Positions 8,233-16,954 of a stretch of 64,000 bases of DNA are shown piece after piece (within the stretch, counting starts at the first letter, position 1; each line of letters begins with the position of its first letter). The translations under genes were made by a program, and so were the position numbers. The stretch is from Erythrobacter sp. SG61-1L (GTDB lineage: Bacteria > Pseudomonadota > Alphaproteobacteria > Sphingomonadales > Sphingomonadaceae), in contig NZ_JXQC01000003.1 of assembly GCF_001305965.1 (NCBI RefSeq), positions 2,380,861 through 2,444,860 of the forward strand, read 5' to 3'. The notes beneath the pieces were generated by a model. It was not told the DNA's origin. It saw only the letters and a list, made by a program, of their open reading frames with translations, and made no database searches.

Positions 8233-8940
8233 TCAGGAAACACTGGCCCCGAACAGCTTGCCGATCCCGTAAGTGGCCGCCATCGCCACCGCGCCCCAGA
8301 ACACTACCCGGATGACTGCCTTGCCGATGGGCGCATTGCCCGCCTGCGCGCCCATTGCCCCCAACACCATCAGGAACAGCAGCGAGGCAACCGACACGCC
8401 GATAGGCACGCTGGCAAAGGGCAGCAACACAGTTGCCAGCAATGGCAGGGCCGCCCCGGCAGAAAAGGTTCCCGCCGATGTCAGCGCAGCCTGTACCGGC
8501 CGGGCGCGGGTAACGTCGACTATTCCCAGTTCGTCGCGCAGATGAGCCTTGAGCGTGCCTGCTTCTTCCAGCGCATTCGCCACCTGCTCCGCCAGATCGG
8601 CCGGCAAACCGCGCGCGGCATAGATGCCGACCAGTTCGGCATGTTCAGCCTCCGGCATGGTCGCCAGTTCCTGCTTCTCGCGCTGGAGATCGGCCTCTTC
8701 CGCATCGGCCTGACTGGAGACCGAGACATATTCGCCCGCCGCCATCGACATGGCCCCCGCCACCAGCCCGGCAATACCGGAAACCAGCACTGGCCCCTTA
8801 TCCGCCGAAGCCGCGGCTACCCCCACGATCAGGCTGGCAGTGGATACGATGCCGTCATTGGCACCCAGCACGGCGGCGCGCAGCCAGCCTATCCGGTCTA
8901 CAGTGTGGCGTTCACGGTGGGATGGCGCTCTTCCAGTCAT
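8233..8940 (-). CDS. VIT1/CCC1 (nodulin-21-like) family membrane protein
   Basis: 235 residues from the ATG at 8940, preceded by a strong GGGAGGAAAAA ribosome site. The family transports Fe2+/Mn2+ into vacuoles in eukaryotes and is a putative iron/manganese carrier in bacteria. Visible features are the TM1 signature LGANDGIVSTASLIVGVAAA and a second helix SGIAGLVAGAMSMAAGEYVSV containing the Met/Glu metal path. An acidic cytoplasmic stretch (about 80-140, Glu-rich AEEADLQREKQELA) comes next, then three C-terminal helices. It is convergent with clpS (19 bp) and divergent from lptF. Transport substrate is inferred from the family only. Confidence 0.88.
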   Translation of the reverse strand: MTGRAPSHRERHTVDRIGWLRAAVLGANDGIVSTASLIVGVAAASADKGPVLVSGIAGLVAGAMSMAAGEYVSVSSQADAEEADLQREKQELATMPEAEHAELVGIYAARGLPADLAEQVANALEEAGTLKAHLRDELGIVDVTRARPVQAALTSAGTFSAGAALPLLATVLLPFASVPIGVSVASLLFLMVLGAMGAQAGNAPIGKAVIRVVFWGAVAMAATYGIGKLFGASVS

Positions 8941-9093
8941 CGCTTTTTCCTCCCGGTGGGTTGGCGAATGCGCCAGCCGCGGCCAACCTTTCTTGCCTAA
9001 TTGTCGGATTCTCGGCAAGGAGTCCCAGAGGCGGGTTTCGCCCGCAAGCCCTGCCCCGGCAAGGTCCAAATCCGCGAAAGACGCTTCGACCAC

Positions 9094-10317
9094 GTGAAGT
9101 TCCTCACTGCCATCGACCGCTACATCTTCCGGCTGGTACTCACGCCGATGCTGGCCGTGTTCGTCATCGCGGCCTCGCTGCTGGTGCTGGACAAGATGCT
9201 GCGCCTGTTTGACTTCGTGGCGACCGAAGGCGGGCCAGTGAGCATCGTATTCAAGATGCTGGCCAATTTGCTGCCGGAATATGCCAGCCTTGCGATCCCG
9301 CTGGGCCTGATGCTGGGCATCCTGCTGGCCTTCCGCACATTGGCGGTATCCAGCGAACTGGACGTGCTGCGCGCAGTGGGCATGGGCTATACGCGGCTGC
9401 TGCGGGTGCCCTTCCTGATCACTTTCGCGCTGGTGGCGCTCAACTTCGCCATCGTCGGCTATCTCCAGCCTTACGCCCATTATTACTATGCCGAGCTTCA
9501 GCACGAGCTGCGCACCGGCGCGCTGGGCGCGTCGATCAAGGTAGGCGAATTCACTACGCTGGAAGACCGCATGGCCCTGCGGATCGAAAAGAGCGAGGAC
9601 GAAGGCACCAAGCTGATCGGCATCTTCGCCCGCGTGGCTGACGAGAAGGGGCAAGTGCTGTCCATCTCTGCGCGCGAAGGGCGCTTCCTTGCCAACAAGG
9701 AAAACCGCGACACAATCATCCTGCGGCTGACCGACGGAACAATCGTGCAGGATACGGGCGGCACCAACCCGCGCGTGCTGAGCTTCTCTTCCCACGATCT
9801 GCCGATCGACCTGCCGGCGATCGAGCAATTCCGCCAGCGCGGCGGGGAGGACAAGGAATATATCCTGCCCGAATTGCTGCGTATCGGCTGGGCCGACGAT
9901 TCGTCGGGCGCGGCGCGGGCGGAAAGCCAGGCGAGCTTCAATTACCGCATGGTGGAAGTGGTTATGATGCTGCTCCTGCCCTTCCTGGCGGTCTCCCTGG
10001 CCATCCCGCCCAAGCGCTCCACCTCCTCGCTGGGCGTCTTTGTCTCCATCGTCATGGTGGTCGCCTATCACAAGGTGAACCAGTATGGGCAATCGGTCGC
10101 CGCGCTGGGCCGCGTCGATCCGATCATCGCGCTATGGGTGCCCTTCGTGATCTTCGCGGCGCTGATCGTGTGGATGTATTACCGCGTGGCCTTCGTGCCG
10201 GGTGGGCAGGCAATCGGTGCGCTGGAAACGCTGTTTGCCAAGTTGACCAAGCGGCTCAAGGCGCTGGTGCGTCGCCGCCACTCTCAACAGATGAAGGCAG
10301 CCCGCGATGCGGCTTGA
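9094..10317 (+). CDS. lptF: LPS export ABC transporter permease LptF
   Basis: 407 residues. LptF and LptG form the inner-membrane part of LptB2FG, which extracts LPS and hands it to LptC. N-terminal helices (MKFLTAIDRYIFRLVLTPML onward) are followed by a periplasmic beta-jellyroll region, about residues 125-300, and three C-terminal helices (MMLLLPFLAVSLAIPPKR). I chose the GTG at 9094, since the longer reading from a TTG at 9001 adds 31 unconserved residues. The stop overlaps the lptG start by 11 bases, so the two are translationally coupled. Confidence 0.93.
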   Translation: MKFLTAIDRYIFRLVLTPMLAVFVIAASLLVLDKMLRLFDFVATEGGPVSIVFKMLANLLPEYASLAIPLGLMLGILLAFRTLAVSSELDVLRAVGMGYTRLLRVPFLITFALVALNFAIVGYLQPYAHYYYAELQHELRTGALGASIKVGEFTTLEDRMALRIEKSEDEGTKLIGIFARVADEKGQVLSISAREGRFLANKENRDTIILRLTDGTIVQDTGGTNPRVLSFSSHDLPIDLPAIEQFRQRGGEDKEYILPELLRIGWADDSSGAARAESQASFNYRMVEVVMMLLLPFLAVSLAIPPKRSTSSLGVFVSIVMVVAYHKVNQYGQSVAALGRVDPIIALWVPFVIFAALIVWMYYRVAFVPGGQAIGALETLFAKLTKRLKALVRRRHSQQMKAARDAA

Positions 10318-11404
10318 TTTCTTCCCGTCGCGCACGCTGACGACCTATCTCGCCAAGATGTTCATCCTGCGCATCCTTGCGGTGCTGCTGATGCTCGTTC
10401 TGGTTCTGCAGATGCTCGACCTGCTGGGCGAAAGCGGCAAGATCCTGGGCTATCCCGGCAATGGCGAAGGGCAGCTGTGGCACTATGTCTCGCTGCGGTT
10501 CCCCCAGCTGGTCGCACGGTTCCTGCCATATTCGGTGCTGCTGGCCACGATCATCACTCTGGCTACGCTCAACCAGAACAGCGAAGTGATCGCGATGAAG
10601 GCGGCAGGCATGTCGGCCCATCAGGTGCTGGCGCCACTGCTGATTTCCGCTTTCGTGGTCTCGCTGGCCAGCTTTGCATTCAACGAACGGGTCGTGACGC
10701 GCTCCACCGCCACGCTCGATGCATGGCAGGATGTCGATTACGGTGCGATCCCGAAGGATTCGGGCGTTCGCACCAATATTTACATGGCCGACGGCATGAA
10801 TGTCCTGACTGCCGGATCGCTCACCGGTCGCGGTGCGGATGCGGTGCTGGAAAATGTCATATTCTATGTCCGTGACCATAACGGCATGATCGAGGAGCAA
10901 CTGCGCAGCCCGCGCGCCACCTTCGCCAATCCGGGCTGGCTGCTGGAAGCCCCCTCTCGCTTCGACGTGGAGACCGCCGCTACCAGCAAGCTCGGCCCCA
11001 TGGTCGTTGCGAAGGATCTGACCCCGACGAACGTGGCGCTGAGCAAGGTCAACGGCGATTCGCAGGACGCGATCGAACTGCGGGAATCGATCGCCCTGCT
11101 CAAGGAATCCGGCCGCCGCACCACCGAGCTGGAAAGCAAGTGGTGGCACAAGTTCTCTGGCCCGCTTTCGGCCGCGCTGATGCCGCTGCTGGGTGCCGTG
11201 GCCGCCTTCGGCCTTGCCCGCTCCGGCCAGCTCTTCGTGCGCGCGGTAATCGGCATGGCACTGGGCTTTGCCTATTTCGTGGTCGACAATGCCGCGCTGG
11301 CGATGGGCAATTTCGGCGGCTATCCGCCGCTCCTGGCAGCCTGGGCGCCCTTCCTGCTGTTCGCGCTGGTGGGTGAGACGGTGCTGATCCGCACGGAAGA
11401 ATAA
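10307..11404 (+). CDS. lptG: LPS export ABC transporter permease LptG
   Basis: 365 residues, partner of LptF in LPS extraction. Same YjgP/YjgQ architecture: N-terminal helices with LTTYLAKMFILRILAVLLML, a helix pair including FPQLVARFLPYSVLLATIITL, a periplasmic domain around 110-270, and C-terminal helices (GPLSAALMPLLGAVAAFGLA). The start ATG at 10307 lies inside the last codons of lptF. Strong family resemblance and gene order make the call secure. Confidence 0.94.
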   Translation: MRLDFFPSRTLTTYLAKMFILRILAVLLMLVLVLQMLDLLGESGKILGYPGNGEGQLWHYVSLRFPQLVARFLPYSVLLATIITLATLNQNSEVIAMKAAGMSAHQVLAPLLISAFVVSLASFAFNERVVTRSTATLDAWQDVDYGAIPKDSGVRTNIYMADGMNVLTAGSLTGRGADAVLENVIFYVRDHNGMIEEQLRSPRATFANPGWLLEAPSRFDVETAATSKLGPMVVAKDLTPTNVALSKVNGDSQDAIELRESIALLKESGRRTTELESKWWHKFSGPLSAALMPLLGAVAAFGLARSGQLFVRAVIGMALGFAYFVVDNAALAMGNFGGYPPLLAAWAPFLLFALVGETVLIRTEE

Positions 11405-11423
11405 ACGACCGGCAGCCGGGGCC

Positions 11424-12512
11424 TCAACGGCCCCGCACCATGGTGCTCTTCGCGATCCGCATCACCAGCATCGCCATCCCGGGATAGTTCGCGCGGGTAT
11501 AAGTCGATTCATTGCCCAGCTTGGCGACCAGCCGGCGATTGGCCTCTGCCAGCGAGTGATAGGGCAGGCTGGGCAGCAAGTGGTGCGTGGCGTGATAGCG
11601 CAGGCCCACCGGCGCCCAGAGTTCGGCCCACGGAGTAGGCGGCGGAACATTCACCGAATCGAGATACTGGCCCGTCACCGTCATCGTCTCGCCCTCGTTC
11701 TCCCACAGATGAGCGACGAGCGTGCGCAGCTGGTTGAGCACCGCCGTGAGCGACAGCACCGCCATGGCGATGAGCAGCGGCTTCCACCCCAGCACGAAGA
11801 TGCTGGCGATCAGCGTCATTGCCCAGAGCGTTGCGCCCAGTTCCTGCCAGAACACCAGGCGAGCAAATTCGCCCTCTGGGGGCCGGCGGCGGAAGTCCGG
11901 ATTGATCGACAGGGCCGAAAACCGCTCCCACACGAACTTGCGCAGGGGCGGAATGATGACGCTGAGCGGGTTCAGGATACCGAAGCGGATGATCAGCGCC
12001 GGTGGCGCCAGCAGCGACACCAGAATGAACAACGGCAAGGACCACGGCTTCATCAATGCCAGCGGGAGATATTCGGGATCTTCCGCCGTGCCATAGCGCG
12101 TGCGGGCATGGTGCAGCGTGTGGACGCCTTCATACATGAAGCTGGGCGTCAGCACCGGAATGCCGACCAGCAGGTTCCACGCGAAGCGGAAGCCCGGCAG
12201 TGCATTTTTGTGAATATGCGTCAGTTCATGAATGAACAGCAGCGCGCGATAGAGCGCAAGCGAGGCGAACAGGCCAAGCCCGACCGCCAGCCACGGGCTG
12301 GAAACGAGGATCGCCCCGGCCAGCGCGGCATAGCCGAGCGCCGCGGAAATCAGCATGTCCGGCCAGTATATCTCCGGCCGCGCCGTGTTGATGTCGCGCG
12401 TCAACTCTGCCGCGGCGCGCAGCATATCCATGTCATCGGGAATCCGGGCAAGCACTGCGGCAGGGGCGGGCTTGGCTGCGGACGGGACTTCGATCGTATC
12501 TTGCGCTGTCAT
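11424..12512 (-). CDS. Membrane fatty acid desaturase family protein
   Basis: 362 residues from the ATG at 12512. Di-iron membrane desaturases or hydroxylases act on fatty acyl or related lipid chains. Three histidine boxes are visible: H95ELTHIH, H131TLHH and HATHHLLPSLPYHSL near the C-terminus. Hydrophobic helices lie at about 52-90, 110-125, 165-190 and 255-290. The HATHH box with a following PxLPYH is typical of the family. It is convergent with lptG (19 bp) and divergent from the acetyltransferase-like gene. Substrate and double-bond position cannot be told from sequence. An upstream in-frame start at 12599 would add 29 unconserved residues. Confidence 0.88.
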   Translation of the reverse strand: MTAQDTIEVPSAAKPAPAAVLARIPDDMDMLRAAAELTRDINTARPEIYWPDMLISAALGYAALAGAILVSSPWLAVGLGLFASLALYRALLFIHELTHIHKNALPGFRFAWNLLVGIPVLTPSFMYEGVHTLHHARTRYGTAEDPEYLPLALMKPWSLPLFILVSLLAPPALIIRFGILNPLSVIIPPLRKFVWERFSALSINPDFRRRPPEGEFARLVFWQELGATLWAMTLIASIFVLGWKPLLIAMAVLSLTAVLNQLRTLVAHLWENEGETMTVTGQYLDSVNVPPPTPWAELWAPVGLRYHATHHLLPSLPYHSLAEANRRLVAKLGNESTYTRANYPGMAMLVMRIAKSTMVRGR

Positions 12513-12643
12513 ATGCGGTTTCCGGTTGCGCCCATGGTACACAAAAGTGGCAGCAACATGTCGCCCTGCCCCGCTTCTCCCGCACCCCGCGCTTGACAAG
12601 CGGGCAGCGCCATATTCTCTGCCGACCGCTCCGCATCAAGGAA

Positions 12644-13813
12644 ATGGCCGTGGCTGACACTGAAGTAGTTATCTCTCCCGTATCCGGCAAGAAGGACCTC
12701 GATGCCTTCATCGCCCTGGCCTGGCGTATCTATGCGGACGATCCGAACTGGGTTCCCCCGCTCAAGAGCGAAATGGTGGAACTGCTGACCCCCGGCAGGA
12801 ACCCGTTCCACGAACATGCGGACATGCAATTGTTCCTCGCCCGGCGCGGCGGCGAGGTAGTGGGGCGCATTTCCGCCCATATCGACCATCTGGCGATTGC
12901 ACAGCCGGTGGAACAGGGCATGGGCCCCGGCACCGGCAACTGGGGCTATATGGAAGCTGTGGATGAGGCCACCTGCCACGCGCTGATCGCTGCGGCGGAA
13001 GGCTGGCTGAAGCAGCAGGGCATGCACCGCGTGCTGGCGCCGATCAGCCAGTCCATCTGGGAAGAGCCGGGCCTGCTGGTGCAGGGCTTCGATCATCCGC
13101 CCGCGATCATGATGGGCCATCACCGGCCCGAATATAAGGGCTGGATCGAAAGCTATGGCTACGCCAAGGCCATGAGCCTGAAGACTTACGATCTGGACGT
13201 GACGGGCGGCTTCCCGCCGCTGGTGAACAAGATCGTGGAGATGGGCGAGCGCAATCCCCGCATCCGCATCCGCGAACTCGATCTGGCCAATTTCGAACGC
13301 GACGTGCAGATCGTGATCCACATCCTGAACGATGCATGGTCCAAGAACTGGGGCTTCGTGCCCTTTACCGATACTGAAATCCGCTATGCCGCCAAGAAGC
13401 TGAAGCCGCTGATCCGCCCGGATGTGAACATGATCGCGGAGCTGGACGGCAAGGCCGTGGCCTTCATGCTCACGCTTCCTGACGCCAATGAGGTAATCAA
13501 GGCGATCAAGGGCAAGCTGTTCCCCTTCGGCTGGATCAGGCTGCTGCTGTGGATTCGCAAGCCAAAGCCGCGCACCATGCGCGTGCCGCTGATGGGCGTG
13601 CTGAAGGAATACCAGTCCTCCCGCATGGCCAGCCAGCTGGCTTTCATGATGATCGAATATATCCGCCGCGTGGCCGTGGGGACTTATGGCACCGAACGCA
13701 GCGAGATCGGCTGGATCCTTGACGACAATCAGGGGATGAACGCCATTGCCGATGCCATCGGCAGCAAGGTCAACAAGGATTACTGGATCTTCGAAAAGCC
13801 GCTGGAGGGCTGA
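12644..13813 (+). CDS. GNAT-like N-acyltransferase family protein (YghO-like)
   Basis: 389 residues from the ATG at 12644, preceded by AAGGAA. It resembles the YghO-like group of alphaproteobacterial and enterobacterial proteins, often mislabelled dATP pyrophosphohydrolase, which carry a GNAT-like fold. Visible features are an N-terminal strand-helix region with DPNWVPPLKSEM and RNPFHEHADMQLFLA. A central GWLKQQGMHRVLAPISQSIWEEPGLL segment and GVLKEYQSSRMASQLAFMMIEY near the end follow. No signal peptide. The biochemical role is not established. The neighbour is a divergently oriented desaturase, so a lipid-modifying role is possible but speculative. Confidence 0.7.
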   Translation: MAVADTEVVISPVSGKKDLDAFIALAWRIYADDPNWVPPLKSEMVELLTPGRNPFHEHADMQLFLARRGGEVVGRISAHIDHLAIAQPVEQGMGPGTGNWGYMEAVDEATCHALIAAAEGWLKQQGMHRVLAPISQSIWEEPGLLVQGFDHPPAIMMGHHRPEYKGWIESYGYAKAMSLKTYDLDVTGGFPPLVNKIVEMGERNPRIRIRELDLANFERDVQIVIHILNDAWSKNWGFVPFTDTEIRYAAKKLKPLIRPDVNMIAELDGKAVAFMLTLPDANEVIKAIKGKLFPFGWIRLLLWIRKPKPRTMRVPLMGVLKEYQSSRMASQLAFMMIEYIRRVAVGTYGTERSEIGWILDDNQGMNAIADAIGSKVNKDYWIFEKPLEG

Positions 13814-13846
13814 ATTCCGCCCTTCCCGGCCGGGAACAGCTCGAAA

Positions 13847-13880
13847 AAAAGGCCCCCGTCCTTGCGGAACGGGGACCTTT
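13847..13880 (+). terminator. Hairpin terminator after the acetyltransferase-like gene
   Basis: The stem AAAGG-c-CCCCGT / ACGGGG-a-CCTTT, with one bulge per side, encloses a 9-base loop. An A7 run flanks the left arm, so it would also terminate minus-strand transcripts. It lies 33 bases after the stop. Confidence 0.6.
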
Positions 13881-13922
13881 CGGGATCGTATCACCGGCCG
13901 CTTGGACGGGAGGGGGGTCTCG

Positions 13923-13978
13923 GCGGTGACAAGGCGTAAATGCATGGGCCGCGTCCCGGTTCCCGATCTTGTCACCGC
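13923..13978. other. Long-spaced inverted repeat upstream of phyR
   Basis: The 11-bp arms GCGGTGACAAG (13923-13933) and CTTGTCACCGC (13968-13978 reading rightward to C) are perfect reverse complements 34 bases apart, inside the 281-bp gap before phyR. This could be a pair of regulator half-sites or an RNA hairpin in the phyR leader. Unassigned. Confidence 0.45.
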
Positions 13979-14094
13979 AGACTGCAAATTTTTGGCATTA
14001 TCGTTTGGCGATCCCCGGTCTAGACTGGAGCCAATGGGCTGCCTTGCCGGAATCCGGCGTGTTTCGGGCGCCTTATCGTTCGGGAAAGGGTCTG

Positions 14095-14883
14095 ATGTCG
14101 CTGGGTAACAAGGTCGCCGCCGATCTGCCATTCCTGCGCCGCTATGCGCGCGCGCTGGCCGGATCGCAGGAACTGGGCGACGCGCAGGTCCGCGCCTTGC
14201 TGGAAGCCGCCGTGGCCGATGCCGGGCTGCGCGCCTCGCTCGATGGCGGAAGGGTGGCGCTGTACCGGGCATTCAATCTCCAGTGGTCATCCTCCAGCGC
14301 CTCCGTGGCTGACGAGGCGGAAGGACTGCACGAAGCAGCCGCACAGGCGCAGTTGCGCAAGATCACCCCGCTCAGCCGGCAGGCCCTGCTGCTGACCACG
14401 CTGGAGGATTTCAGCCCGGATCAGGCCGCCGATATTCTTGGCCTTGCAGTGACGGACGTGGAAGATCTGGTGCGCGAGGCGATCGCGGAGATCGCACGCG
14501 AAACCGCCGCCGCCGTGCTGATCATCGAGGACGAACCGCTGATCTCCATGCAGCTGGAAGAACTCGTCCGTTCGCTGGGTCATGACATTGCCGGCACTGC
14601 CGCCACGCGCAGCCAGGCGCAGACCGTGGCAGCAGACACCATGCCCGGGCTGGTGCTGGCGGACATCCAGCTGGCCGACGGCAGTTCCGGCCTCGACGCG
14701 GTGGACGATATTCTTGCGCTGGGCGAGGTGCCGGTGATCTTCATCACGGCCTATCCGGAGCGGCTGCTGACCGGCTGCTGCCGCGAGCCGACCTATCTCA
14801 TCACCAAGCCGTTCACCGAAGCAAGCGTGCGCGCCGCGATCGGACAGGCGCTGTTCTTCGGATCAAGCCGCCCGGTGGAGTGA
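14095..14883 (+). CDS. phyR: General stress response regulator PhyR (sigma-like domain plus receiver)
   Basis: 263 residues from the ATG at 14095, with GGGAAAGGG upstream. PhyR is the anti-anti-sigma factor of the alphaproteobacterial general stress response: when phosphorylated, its sigma-like domain captures NepR and frees EcfG. Residues 1-135 form the sigma2/sigma4-like region (LPFLRRYARALAGSQELGDA; LLTTLEDFSPDQAADILGL). Residues 139-258 form a receiver with acidic pocket ED145-146, phosphoacceptor D190 (LVLADIQLADG), T218 (FITAY) and K238 (LITKPF). It sits with kinase, nepR and ecfG, the classical locus. The start at 13969 would add 42 unconserved residues and was rejected. Confidence 0.96.
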   Translation: MSLGNKVAADLPFLRRYARALAGSQELGDAQVRALLEAAVADAGLRASLDGGRVALYRAFNLQWSSSSASVADEAEGLHEAAAQAQLRKITPLSRQALLLTTLEDFSPDQAADILGLAVTDVEDLVREAIAEIARETAAAVLIIEDEPLISMQLEELVRSLGHDIAGTAATRSQAQTVAADTMPGLVLADIQLADGSSGLDAVDDILALGEVPVIFITAYPERLLTGCCREPTYLITKPFTEASVRAAIGQALFFGSSRPVE

Positions 14884-14913
14884 CCGGCCGGAAGGCGGCG
14901 TGATGCGCCCAGC

Positions 14914-16590
14914 CTAGAACCGGCGGCGCAATTCGAAGAAATGCGCCGCGCGCACGGGCACCACCAGAGTGCATTTGACGCCTTCAGGCTCGAAGCGCAG
15001 ATCCACCGGGTGCTGCAATTCGTGGGCCACGATCTTTTCGATCAGGTCCATCCCGAAGCCCCGCTTGCGCTCTGTCGGAACGGGCGGCCCGCCGGATTCG
15101 GCCCATTCGATCCGCGCCTTGCCATCGGCCTGCTCCCACCGGATCGACAGCCTGCCCCCAGCCTGGCTGAGCGCGCCATATTTGGCGGCATTGGTTGCCA
15201 GTTCGTGGATCGCAAGGCCCAGTGAAAGGGCATCGTTGGGCGCCAGTTCGATCTGCGGCCCCTCCATCTCGATCACTGGCCCGCAATCGCGGGCATAGGG
15301 CGCCAGCTCCGCCTCCACCACCGATCCGATGGGCGTTGCGCCCCATTCGGACTGAGTGAGAAGATCATGTGTTGCCGACAGGGCGCGGATGCGGCCTTCC
15401 AGTCCTTCGGCAAACTCGTCCAGATCGGTCGCACGCCTGCGGGTCAGCGCCACGATGGACAGCACATTGGCCAAAGTGTTCTTCACCCGGTGATTGAGTT
15501 CGCGGGTCAGCGAATCGCGGATCGCGTTCTGCTCCTCGAACCAGACCAGCCGGGCGCCGTCTTCCTTGGCCTGCTGGGTCAGCATCCGCGCCAGCAGGGC
15601 CAGCAGCAGCGCAACTGCCAGTCCGAACACCAAGGTCGTGACCGAAAGGGGCGACAGCATCGAACCGCGCCCGCCGGTCACTTCCAGCACCCATTGGTTA
15701 TCGGCGATCGTCACCCCTTCGCGCACATTCAGCAGGCCGGGCTCGGGTGACGGGATCGAGGCAAGCAGCCGGTCCTCGCTCACCACCTCGTCATACAGCT
15801 TGATTCCCAGATCCCCGCGCGACGCAATCAGCAGTGCCGAAGCGAGAAAATCCTGCGCCACGAAGGCGGAATAGACAAAGCCGCGCAGCCGCGCCCCGCC
15901 CGGCACGCTTTCGAACACGGGCATGTAGATCAGGAACCCCGCACCGCTGTCGCGCCCCTGCCGGCTGAGCGATACCTTGCCGCTGGCACTGGGCCGGGCG
16001 GTCCGCTCCGCCTCGATCATCGCCGCGCGCAAGGTCGGCTCCACATACATGTTGTAGCCCAGCGCGCGGCGGTTGCGCTGCGTATCGGGTTCCAGCAGCG
16101 TGACCGGGACGGCATAGGGCTGGCCGGGCGCGATGGCCGGGCGGATATGCACGTCCTCACCATATTCCAGCATCACCAGCCGGTCGAAATCCTCAACCTG
16201 CCCCGCGTCCACTCTCTGCGCCCAGCCGATGCCGTCGGCCCCGCGAAAATCGGTGTCGAGGCGCAATTCGCTGACGAAACGGCGGAAGTGATCGGCCTGC
16301 GAATTCTCCAGCGTGCCGAACAGGGCGGCGCCTGCGCGCAGATAGGCCGCGTTGGCGTTGGCCCGGCGTTCCAGCGCGGAGGCAATGGCGCCCGCCCTTT
16401 CGCGCAACTGGGCAACTTCGCTGCGCTGCTCCACCCGCTCGATCGCATAGATGGCCATCAGGGTGACGGCCATGACCAGCGCGAAGATCGCCAGCGGAAC
16501 GGCGCGCGGGAACTGCACCAGCCAGCGCCGCGCCGCACTCTTCTGGGAAAAAAAACGTGCCAATGAACCGCCCTTGTGCCCACCCTGCAT
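14914..16590 (-). CDS. CHASE-domain sensor histidine kinase of the HWE/HisKA_2 type, general stress response locus
   Basis: 558 residues from the ATG at 16590. Architecture: cytoplasmic start, TM1 about 30-50, extracytoplasmic CHASE domain about 60-310, TM2 about 315-337, HisKA_2/HWE dimerisation box with H367 (LTRELNHRVKNTLANVL), and an ATPase domain with N box LGLAIHELATNAAKYGAL and a GFGMDLIEKIV G box. Kinases of this kind feed PhyR. It lies between phyR and nepR, convergent with phyR and divergent from nepR. In Sphingomonas the kinase-like PhyP from this position acts as PhyR phosphatase, so net activity here is uncertain. The extracytoplasmic signal is unknown. Confidence 0.9.
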   Translation of the reverse strand: MQGGHKGGSLARFFSQKSAARRWLVQFPRAVPLAIFALVMAVTLMAIYAIERVEQRSEVAQLRERAGAIASALERRANANAAYLRAGAALFGTLENSQADHFRRFVSELRLDTDFRGADGIGWAQRVDAGQVEDFDRLVMLEYGEDVHIRPAIAPGQPYAVPVTLLEPDTQRNRRALGYNMYVEPTLRAAMIEAERTARPSASGKVSLSRQGRDSGAGFLIYMPVFESVPGGARLRGFVYSAFVAQDFLASALLIASRGDLGIKLYDEVVSEDRLLASIPSPEPGLLNVREGVTIADNQWVLEVTGGRGSMLSPLSVTTLVFGLAVALLLALLARMLTQQAKEDGARLVWFEEQNAIRDSLTRELNHRVKNTLANVLSIVALTRRRATDLDEFAEGLEGRIRALSATHDLLTQSEWGATPIGSVVEAELAPYARDCGPVIEMEGPQIELAPNDALSLGLAIHELATNAAKYGALSQAGGRLSIRWEQADGKARIEWAESGGPPVPTERKRGFGMDLIEKIVAHELQHPVDLRFEPEGVKCTLVVPVRAAHFFELRRRF

Positions 16591-16750
16591 CCGGCTTCTA
16601 GCGCCGGGTCTTCGCCGTTGCACCCTTTTCGCCGCTGCCCTACTCACACAGAGTAACAGGCAGGAAACACGGACCGGCCGGATTAGGTTCCGGAAAGCAC
16701 CGCAAACCCGGCCTGCCAAATAGCCATCCTGCCGGAGCACCAGGCACCCA

Positions 16751-16954
16751 ATGTCAGAACGCAGCGATAATCCCGACAAGACAGAGGGCAAGGCTCCTGC
16801 TGCAAAGACCGGCGCGCGCAGGGCAGCGCAGCCCAAGGGCAAGAAGCCTGAATGGGCGGATGGGCTGAAGCGGCTGTACGATTCGGTAGTGGAAGAACCC
16901 CTGCCCGACACTTTCAAGGATCTGCTCTCCCGTCTGGATGACGATCAGTCATGA
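16751..16954 (+). CDS. nepR: Anti-sigma factor NepR
   Basis: 67 residues. NepR binds EcfG in unstressed cells and PhyR~P under stress. The short conserved helical core is at the C-terminal end, EWADGLKRLYDSVVEEPLPD followed by TFKDLLSRLDD. The N-terminal 30 residues are Lys/Ala-rich and disordered. The stop overlaps the ecfG ATG (ATGA), so anti-sigma and sigma are translationally coupled, as in other alphaproteobacteria. The 160 bp upstream, shared with the divergent kinase, contain no convincing GGAAC-N16/17-CGTT match. Confidence 0.95.
   Translation: MSERSDNPDKTEGKAPAAKTGARRAAQPKGKKPEWADGLKRLYDSVVEEPLPDTFKDLLSRLDDDQS

Noticed and set aside
8233-10092. A 619-codon minus-strand frame across the VIT gene and lptF
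   Set aside because: The N-terminal 380 codons are shadow of lptF. The real VIT-family protein starts at 8940 with a strong ribosome site.
16640-16700. GGAAAC...GGTTCC as an EcfG promoter for nepR-ecfG
   Set aside because: Neither the -10 CGTT nor the 16-17 base spacing fits, so no confident call is made.
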